Assembly: GCA_000729835.1 (NCBI GenBank)
Contig: JFHB01000082.1
Coordinates: 61,984 to 125,983 of the forward strand
DNA: 64,000 nucleotides
DNA from: Atkinsonella hypoxylon
Lineage: Eukaryota; Ascomycota; Sordariomycetes; Hypocreales; Clavicipitaceae
Direction of reading: 5' to 3'
Shown here in pieces: positions 56,874-64,000 of the stretch (position 1 is its first letter; each line of letters starts with the position of its first letter). Made by a program: the position numbers and the translations under genes. The notes below the pieces were generated by a model. The model was not told where the DNA came from. It saw only the letters and a list, made by a program, of their open reading frames with translations, and ran no database searches.

Positions 56874-59492
56874 ATGGATCCCCAAGGTGTCGCTTCTGCT
56901 CCTGCTGCATCTGGAGACCCATCATCTCAAGACCAGAAACCGCGTCCCCAGCCACGCAAAAGAAAGGGTCATCGAGGGGGCAAGAAAAAGCGTTCGAGAC
57001 GGAAGAGTTTTGCTGCTCTAGCTGAAGACAGCCAGGATGAGGCTCCTGGCCCATCGGGTTCGGGTATGGTGTACCAGCTTCCCAGAGCATGTCTGAGCAG
57101 CACGAGCATCGACAGTGAAGCGTTGCTGGATCATCGGTAAGCAATGGATATTTGTGTGACTTCCACTGACACAGGACATTGGTTTATTAATCCTAGCATC
57201 TCGCCTCAGAGAACAAAAGCCCATGCGCATCAGAAGATCCTCCACCATAGCCGTATCGAGTCCATTCCACAATCCGTACCCCGCAACAACTGGAGGTAGC
57301 CGCCTACGGGCAACGCAAACCCCGAATAGTGCTGGCAGTCATGATAATAGAAATCCTTGGGACGAGACGGTGCCGCTCTTGTCAGGATCTGCCAAGAGGA
57401 ACTCGCCCCCTGGACCGTCGAGCTATGGTGCTAGTGACACCAAGGCCGGTCGCAATCGAAGCCGACCATCCAGCAGGTCATCAAAACGTCTAGCAACCTC
57501 TCAAGGTGCGTATGATGTAAATCATCCGCCTTCTGTTCCTGGAACGCCAAATTTTGGTCCCTTGGATGGACCGGATATGACTTTCGGTGATGTTATGATC
57601 CGAGACGACGTATCGCTTGGCAGTGGTATTTCTCGGCGATCCGAGCATCAGGAACAGGCCTTGTCAGAGATAGAGGGGGGTGCAGGTCACGATCACAGGC
57701 AGGAACAAACACGAAGGCCTGCAGTTGTCATGTCGGAAGACGTGTGCTTTCCTGCGCCCGGCATGTCTGAGCTCGGCGACGATGATACACGGCTCCATGG
57801 CCCACAGTCTTATCCACCACGTACTCGTCGACGCCGCGGCCAGTGGCCCGATTTACAAGTGCTGGAAGAATGGAGGTCATATGAAAAGGAGGACCGCAGT
57901 GAAGAGCGTCGTGTCAAGAGAATAACCGAGCCACAGCTAATCAATGGTCGTCTTCGGCCCGTGAGAAAAGGCTGGTTCCAGACTGACGAAGAGGCACCTT
58001 ATCGATTCACTTATTTCAATGAAGAATTTCAGAGCACGATTCATAGTCAGACCATCTCGGAACTTGTCCAACCCGGGAGCGATTTTCGGGAGCTCTTCAT
58101 ACCTGATCCACGCATTTTGTCCGATGATGAAAGCAGCGATGAGGATGAGGATGTAGTTTCTCTAGCCACGAAACGGCGGCCATCTTTCACAGGCTTTGAC
58201 AGTAGCTCCAAGATACCCACACGCCAGCCGTCTATTACCGACTTGCGGCAGGGTGATACAATCTCCTCGCATAAAGATGCTGCGACTCTATCTCGGCGGG
58301 TTAGCCCCAGCGGTATCAAGTCGCCTGAGGGAAGCGTACATCCCGTTGCCGCTGCGGAGCTAGCAGAGAAACCCGTTCGATTTGGTGACCGGCCAGTCTG
58401 GTGGCTTGATGTACTTTCCCCAACAGAAGCAGAGATGAAGGTGATCGCCAAGGCCTTTGGCATTCATCCCCTGACAGCTGAGGATATCATGCTGCAAGAG
58501 GCACGTGAAAAAGTCGAGTTATTCCGTCATTATTACTTTGTCAACTATCGAACCTTTGACCAGGATATCAACAGCGAAAACTACCTCGAACCAGTCAACA
58601 TGTACGTCGTGGTGTTCCGCGAAGGCGTGCTCAGCTTCCACTTTTCTATGACACCACATCCTGCCAATGTACGCAGGCGCATCCGCCAGCTGAGAGACTA
58701 CCTTATCTTATCGTCTGACTGGATATCGTATGCCATAATTGACGATATCACGGATGTGTTCCAACCACTCATTCAGAATATCGAGGACGAAGTCGATGAG
58801 ATTGACGACGCGATTCTTCGAATGCATACGCCAGAAAAAGATGAGAAAACAGCTCATCTTCGTGACGACAGCTCTTCGTTCTTCGACTCAGGTGACATGC
58901 TCCGAAGGGTAGGTGACTGTCGCAAGCGAGTCATGAGCCTGTATCGTCTTCTGGGCAATAAGGCCGATGTAATCAAGGGCTTCGCTAAACGATGCAATGA
59001 GCGATGGGAGGTGGCGCCACGGTCGGAGATCGGTCTCTATCTCGGCGACATACAGGATCACATCGTAACTATGACATCAAACCTTGGTCACTACGAAAAG
59101 TAGGTCATATTTTGCTTGCAATTGAACCGATCATCCGCAGCCTTTGCCAGGAGATTGAAAAATGACACAAGAACTGATGACACAAGAACTGACATTGACT
59201 TTTTTACATCTGCAGAATCTTAGCCCGCTCCCACGGGAACTACCTAGCCCAAATCAACATCCGTATGAATGAACGACAGGAGCAAACTGCCGATGTTCTC
59301 GGTAAACTTACTGTCCTGGGCACCATTGTTTTGCCCATGAACATCATCACGGGCTTATGGGGCATGAACGTCTGGGTTCCAGGACAAGAATACGAAGGAG
59401 ATTTGTCATGGTTTACATGGATCACAGCGGGCTTGCTATGCTTTGGCTTAGCCTGCTATCTGATTGCTCAGAGGGTGTACAAAATCGTTTGA
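56874..59492 (+). CDS. CorA/Alr1-type magnesium transporter
   Basis: A plasma-membrane Mg2+ channel of the CorA superfamily. Exons 56874-57136, 57210-59099 and 59216-59492 encode 809 residues, within the usual size of fungal Alr1 proteins. A very basic segment (RKRKGHRGGKKKRSRRKSF) opens the protein. A long, presumably disordered Ser-rich region follows to about residue 480. The cytosolic CorA domain then begins with GIHPLTAEDIMLQE, and includes FREGVLSFHFSMTPHPANVR and the stalk-helix region around DEVDEIDDAILRMH. The first membrane span carries the diagnostic GMN motif (residues 767-769, within ITGLWGMNVWVPGQ). The second span is ITAGLLCFGLACYLIAQRV. The acceptor at 57209 was chosen because it alone restores the frame (DHREQKPMRIRRSST). 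Intron 2 contains a 15-bp direct repeat. Confidence 0.94.
59163..59192. repeat. 15-bp tandem duplication in an intron
   Basis: TGACACAAGAACTGA occurs twice without gap inside intron 2 (59100-59215) of the CorA-type gene. Confidence 0.95.
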
Positions 59493-60165
59493 TCAGAGGG
59501 AGGAAAAGCATTCATGACTTGTTTTAAAAGCGGATACATATACACGACCTTGAGCATCAACCGCCTCCCTGGATGTCACGGGAAGTCAGAAATCAAAGTG
59601 GACAAAATTGCAGTGTGTGGTTTTGCCACACATCTTGGCTACAGAAGTGGAGCACAGAGAATTGTGAATAAGAGAAGGATAGAGCACCATTTGGAGTTTT
59701 GCATGAGTGGTCAAGCACATCCCTTTGATAATGAGATGCAATTTTGTGTAAGCAGATAGGATTTATTCTTTGATTATCGAATATCCTAGAATCGCATGCA
59801 TGACATTCTTGCTGGTAACAACATCGTATTTATTGATCTTGCCATTGCCATTTGAGTTTCCACATAGTATCGTTAGCAAGTATGTTAAAACATTTCTCCG
59901 TGTCAGGAGTCTATTTTCCATCATGGGTATCCGTGCCATGTCAACAAGCATGTACGTGGTAGTTAATGCCTTTTGCTGTTCCTGTTGCGCCAACTCAAGC
60001 GGAAGTCTTGCCACGTATGACTGATACTGCAGCAACAAATTGTTATACACACATTGAAAAAGGTTTACATGGTAACATCCTCATCCCAAGCATCATCTCT
60101 GCGCTCGTAAGTAACCAAGCCAGTGATTTAATTCTAGTGCGTCCGGTGTACGCAACCATGACATT
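59493..60165. other. Intergenic, convergent 3' ends
   Basis: 673 bp between the Mg transporter and CstF-64 stops. It should hold both 3' UTRs. No gene recognised. Confidence 0.65.
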
Positions 60166-61260
60166 TCATCTTCGCTGAGCGGCGAAAGTCGCTCTCAGTG
60201 CCATTATCTGCTGCCTGTCAGCCTCGGGCAGCATATCAATCTGCGCTTGAGATAAGTCCATGACCGCTCGCATGAGTGCATCTGTATCCTGCGGTGCTGC
60301 TGCCGCCGGCGCAGCGTACGTGGGCTGCGCGGCTGGCGGAGGCACGTATGGGATAGCAGCTACGGGCGGTGTATTATTGACTGCTGGGTAGCCTGAGGCT
60401 GCTAATGATACGGGGAAAGCTGCTGCAGGTTGTGGCACTGGATGAGGAGCATTGGGGTCGACGACGGATTGGATGGCTTCCGGGGAGACGAGTCCCATGA
60501 GGAGAAGTGCTTGAAACACAGCATACGAGAGCTGCGGCGCCTGTTGGAGAAGCTCTGTCGCTCGCTGAGGCTCCGTCGTGGCCAGGGCCTTCATCTGGGT
60601 GAGGATGTCGAGCAGTTGGGATGGTGGTAGAGTGTTTAGGGTCCGCGAAATGGCATCGGTGCAGGTCAGCCCGGGCGGGATTTCCTTTCCGGCCGGCAGA
60701 GGAGGTAATGAGCTTGGCTGGGCGCTGTATGCGTTGGTAGGATTCGAAGTCATCTGAAGAAGAAGGTCAGCGCATGGGCTACCAGCGATCCTAGCAAGAA
60801 GCTCGGCCTGGGGTCGCATACCTGGTTATCGTCATCACCGCTCTTTTGTTCATTAGAGAAATCGACGCGGAGTTTCCGACCCATGACTTCGAAATCGTTC
60901 AAGTTCCGCACTGCGGATGAAGCGCTATCTGTGAAAAGAGGAAGAATGTCAGCGGGTGACAGGGTACGTTGGGAGGCAGCGTTTGGGCAAACAGGTCACA
61001 CGAACCAGTATCAGGGTAATCTGCAAACCCGAAACCCTTGGGGCGACCGGTCTCCGAGTCGTATACGAGTCGAAACCGCTCGACTTTGCCCGCACGACTG
61101 AATATCTCTGTGATCTGTTCCTCCGAAAGGCCTGCGGCAAGTCTTGGGTAAGCACAACTCTCCACGTCACAATGTCAGACTTGGCACAGCGCAGAGCATA
61201 GACCGTACCATAAGGGATGTTTCCCACGAAGACAACGCGAGAAGGCGGTCTTGTCGACAT
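60166..61260 (-). CDS. Cleavage stimulation factor subunit CstF-64 / Rna15
   Basis: An RNA-binding subunit of the pre-mRNA 3'-end cleavage and polyadenylation machinery that reads U/GU-rich sites downstream of poly(A) signals. Exons 61260-61209, 61131-61006, 60928-60822 and 60753-60166 encode 290 residues. One RRM lies at about residues 8-85: VVFVGNIPYG (RNP2) and RPKGFGFADYPD (RNP1), followed by VMGRKLRVDFSNE. The hinge that binds CstF-77 is PPSQLLDILTQMKALATTEP and onward. A Pro/Ala-rich linker (PPVAAIPYVPPPAAQPTYAA) leads to the C-terminal three-helix domain DLSQAQIDMLPEADRQQIMA, which binds Pcf11. It is shorter than the animal protein, as usual in fungi. It is divergent from ERV46. Confidence 0.95.
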
Positions 61261-61542
61261 ATCAGGCGAATAGAATGTGCGGGCTTCCTATGCCGGAATG
61301 CTTTTGCGACGGCTCACACACAGCTCGAGAGTGTTGAGAAAGCGTTGAGCACTGGATGGATTGCCTCTAGTGCCAGGCACGCGTCGATGCGCTTGCTGGT
61401 CTGCGCCTCGCTTCTTCTTCACGGGAACCCGAAAATTAGTGCTGAGAGGGGCGAGAAAGAAAGAGTTGGAGGAAATGTTTGCGCAATGGTTGGATTTGCT
61501 TGGTGGGATGAGAGGGCGTGTGCTTTCGAAGTAGCAAGGGAG

Positions 61543-61578
<36 letters not shown>

Positions 61579-62210
61579 CCCTATTATAGCCTCATCGTCA
61601 TTCTCTGTCGCAATTGAATTGAATCGGGCAATGGAAAGCTTCGAGCATTTGGCGCCAAAACAAGCTGCGCCCAGCCGGCGATTTGCCGATCGCGGCGCAT
61701 GCAGTGCGGTGCCGGTGCCGTGGCTCGCTAATATGCATCCACTGATCAGGGAGCTTGATCAGTGGGCTAGCGCCCTTGCAGCACTGCGGTGCAGCAAATA
61801 TTACAGGCTGGGCCAATCTGGGGTGCAACGTGCTGACTGGCCCGTCTCCCAATGGGCCCCTGGCTGCCGGTCAACTTCAAGATCTGGCCAGTACTTGCGA
61901 CGGTGGCCTTTACGCCGTTCAAGATTCTCCGAGTCTCGAAAACTTGCGACACTCCTTTCTCGGCTGCATTGAGCCATCATCTCGTGCTGTTTGTCTTGGT
62001 GTTTTACAGCGTGATCGACCGTATTCAACATATCAATCACAATTTTTTTTTTCCCGCATTCATCAGCTCGAACTCGCACTTTTTCTGATAGAGACCAGTC
62101 TCGTCGTGGTCGAGGGGTCCTGCTGTACAGACTCTCCGGCGGAGCTACCATTTTCGATCCCGCGACCTCTACCTTGACCCCAGATCCAACTCCATTTGCT
62201 TCGAATCGCG
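61261..62210. promoter_or_regulatory. Shared divergent promoter of CstF-64 and ERV46
   Basis: 950 bp between start codons, with a run of 34 T at 61545-61578 and another T run near 62043-62052. No further gene is supported. Confidence 0.6.
61545..61578. repeat. T34 homopolymer
   Basis: Thirty-four consecutive T. Its exact length may vary or be misread; long poly(dA:dT) runs in fungal promoters tend to exclude nucleosomes. Confidence 0.9.
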
Positions 62211-63629
62211 ATGCCGCCTAGGTCGAGGTTCACGAAGCTAGATGCATTCACCAAGACGGTGGACGAGGCGCGAATTCGCACTACTAGCGGCGGCATTGTG
62301 ACCATCGTGTCACTGCTCGTGGTGCTGTTCCTGTCATGGGGGGAATGGGTCGACTACCGTCGTGTTGTGATACATCCGGAACTGGTCGTAGATAAGAGCA
62401 GAGGTACGGTTTAGACTATCACGACTGACTCCTTTCCTGTCCCTAGTAGTAGACTGATCAGAACCATGCAGGAGAGCGAATGCATATCCATCTTAACATT
62501 ACGTTCCCTAGAATGCCCTGCGAACTGCTTACGCTCGATGTCATGGATGTCTCCGGAGAGCAGCAACATGGAGTTGCACACGGTGTCCACAAAGTCCGTC
62601 TTCAGCCCGAATCCCAGGGTGGTGGTGTCATTGATGTGAAATCATTGAACCTGCACGATGAAACGGCCGAGCATCTTGATCCTTCGTACTGCGGTGGATG
62701 CTATGGCGCTAGTGCTCCTCCCAATGCACAAAAGACCGGGTGCTGCAATACCTGTGACGAAGTTCGCGAAGCGTATGCCGCACAAGGCTGGGCGTTCGGG
62801 AGAGGTGAGAATGTCGAGCAGTGTACACGCGAGCATTATGCCGAGAGACTGGACGAGCAGCGTGAGGAAGGGTGCCGAATCGAAGGTAATTTGCAGGTGA
62901 ACAAGGTGGTCGGAAACTTTCACTTTGCTCCTGGTCGCAGCTTCAGCAATGGGTACATGCATGTTCACGACCTCAAGAACTACTGGGAGACACCGCAGGG
63001 CAAGCAGCACGACTTCACGCATCACATTCATCAGCTATATTTTGGTCCTCAGCTTCCTCCATCGCTTGTCCAAAATATGGCCAACATGCCTTGGAGAAGT
63101 CAGCAGAAGAATCCCCTTGACGGCTCCAAGCAGGTGACGACAGACCCGGCCTACAACTACATGTATTTTGTCAAGATTGTACCCACCTCCTATCTGCCCC
63201 TCGGTTGGCAGAAGAGGTTCAAGGACATTGCAGAATTTATGAATGCCAATGGCGTCGGCAGCGTCGAAACGCACCAATACTCCGTCACCAGCCATAAGAG
63301 AAGTCTCCAGGGTGGAGATGACGCCGCTGAGGGTCACGCAGAGCGTCAGCATTCACAGGGTGGTATCCCTGGTGTGTTCTTCTCATACGTACGTAGCACC
63401 TACTTCCTGTTCTTCAGATGCTAAGAGCCAATTTTCGTGCTGATCTCTCGAGCAGGACATCTCTCCCATGAGAGTCATCAATCGCGAGGAGCACGCCAAG
63501 ACTTTCACCGGATTTCTGGCGGGCCTCTGTGCCATCGTTGGTGGTACTCTTACAGTTGCTGCTGCCGTTGACCGCGGCTTGTTTGAGGGCGCTTCGAGAA
63601 TCAAGAAGATGCGATCAAAGGACCTGTAG
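62211..63629 (+). CDS. erv46: COPII vesicle protein Erv46
   Basis: A cargo receptor component that cycles between ER and Golgi with Erv41 and retrieves ER residents. Exons 62211-62403, 62472-63388 and 63456-63629 encode 427 residues. A short N-terminal cytosolic tail (MPPRSRFTKLDAFTKTVDEA) precedes the first membrane span (GIVTIVSLLVVLFLSW). The large luminal domain shows the ERGIC/Erv signatures ITFPRMPCELLTLDVMDVSG, DPSYCGGCYGA and GCCNTCDEVREAY (the redox-like cysteines), NFHFAPGRSF and HHIHQLYFG. The second span is FTGFLAGLCAIVGGTLTVAA, leaving a short basic cytosolic tail (RIKKMRSKDL) suited to coat binding. The ATG at 62211 is chosen because the frame upstream starts only at a TTG. Confidence 0.95.
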
Positions 63630-64000
63630 GGATGAATCGTGGGACTGGAATTTTTACATGTATGAATGGCACAAGCACGGTGTGCTTCAAGCATTAGAAA
63701 ATGGCGTTCTTGTCGTGTTTTGGATTAAGTATGGATTTTGTTCGATTATGGTGGTGGTGCAAAGACGTGTTTATAGATGTTCAGGGATTGATGGAAGCTG
63801 ACGAGTGGACACTGTCAGAGATGAGCTTTGATGCACGAGCGTGTTCAGTTAGGGGCAGTGAAAGGGAACACTGTCCTGCTTACTTTCACTGTGCATCACG
63901 CGAGCCCGGTCCGTCGTTCTTGGTCGCAGAAAGTGATTTTTCAGATATTGGTTTTGGTACACCCATTTCAACGATTCGGGGGGGGGGGGGGCGGGGGCAG
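63630..64000. other. 3' flank of ERV46 to window end
   Basis: 371 bp of 3' UTR and downstream sequence. It ends in a G-rich homopolymer (about 14 G from 63978) at the window edge. No gene recognised. Confidence 0.65.

Noticed and set aside
63978..63992. G-run at the window end as a chromosome end
   Set aside because: It is a simple homopolymer near the window limit, with no TTAGGG units.

Overview
The window is nuclear DNA of a filamentous ascomycete, most likely a Sordariomycete close to Hypocreales. The evidence is protein-coding genes broken by short GT-AG introns (about 50-160 nt, many with CTNAC or CTAAT-like branch sites), a Zn(II)2Cys6 regulator, Atg11, a CENP-H-like kinetochore protein, and long intergenic stretches full of microsatellites. 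The species cannot be named from the sequence alone. No rRNA, tRNA, CRISPR array or intact transposon was recognised.

Layout. 0-4.4 kb: the 3' part of phosphoglucomutase (+) and a ten-exon gene of an uncharacterised fungal family (-). 4.4-14.5 kb: a gene-poor region holding only the small HMG-box gene NHP6, with homopolymers, heptamer and octamer tandem repeats, a perfect 18-bp hairpin and an AT-rich block that looks RIP-degraded. 14.5-20.7 kb: a divergent pair, CENP-H-like (-) and ATG11 (+). 21.7-28.4 kb: a protein with 20 in-frame NFQPT-type pentapeptides before an F-box-like region, a membrane-anchored ubiquitin protease of the Ubp1 type, and a GT31-like glycosyltransferase with a PAN-like tail. 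28.4-31.4 kb: a repeat-rich gap. 31.4-43.3 kb: a Zn2Cys6 factor whose zinc cluster is split by a 388-nt intron, a membrane-anchored multicopper oxidase, a secreted PhoA-type acid phosphatase and a VIT1/CCC1-like transporter, separated by gaps of 1-2 kb; one gap carries a 13-bp tandem repeat. 43.3-45.4 kb: a gap with a 58-bp-arm foldback. 45.4-64 kb: a dense housekeeping block with complex I 49-kDa subunit, COQ6, the inner nuclear membrane protein Src1/Heh1, ATP synthase subunit 4, Noc4, a CorA/Alr1 Mg transporter, CstF-64/Rna15 and Erv46.

Genes mostly lie in divergent pairs sharing 0.4-1 kb promoters (CENP-H/ATG11, COQ6/SRC1, ATP4/NOC4, CstF64/ERV46) and in convergent pairs (PGM/uncharacterised, TF/MCO, NDUFS2/COQ6, SRC1/ATP4, CorA/CstF64). 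Three of the genes between 45.4 and 53.3 kb serve mitochondrial respiration.

The least ordinary items are the pentapeptide-repeat F-box protein, the 58-bp foldback, the tandem 3' splice sites of SRC1 that could make a one-membrane-span isoform, and the GTAC-GGA-GTAC motif that recurs only between genes. No wholly new multi-gene system could be demonstrated. Exon limits were worked out by hand from reading-frame phase and splice consensus, not from transcripts.
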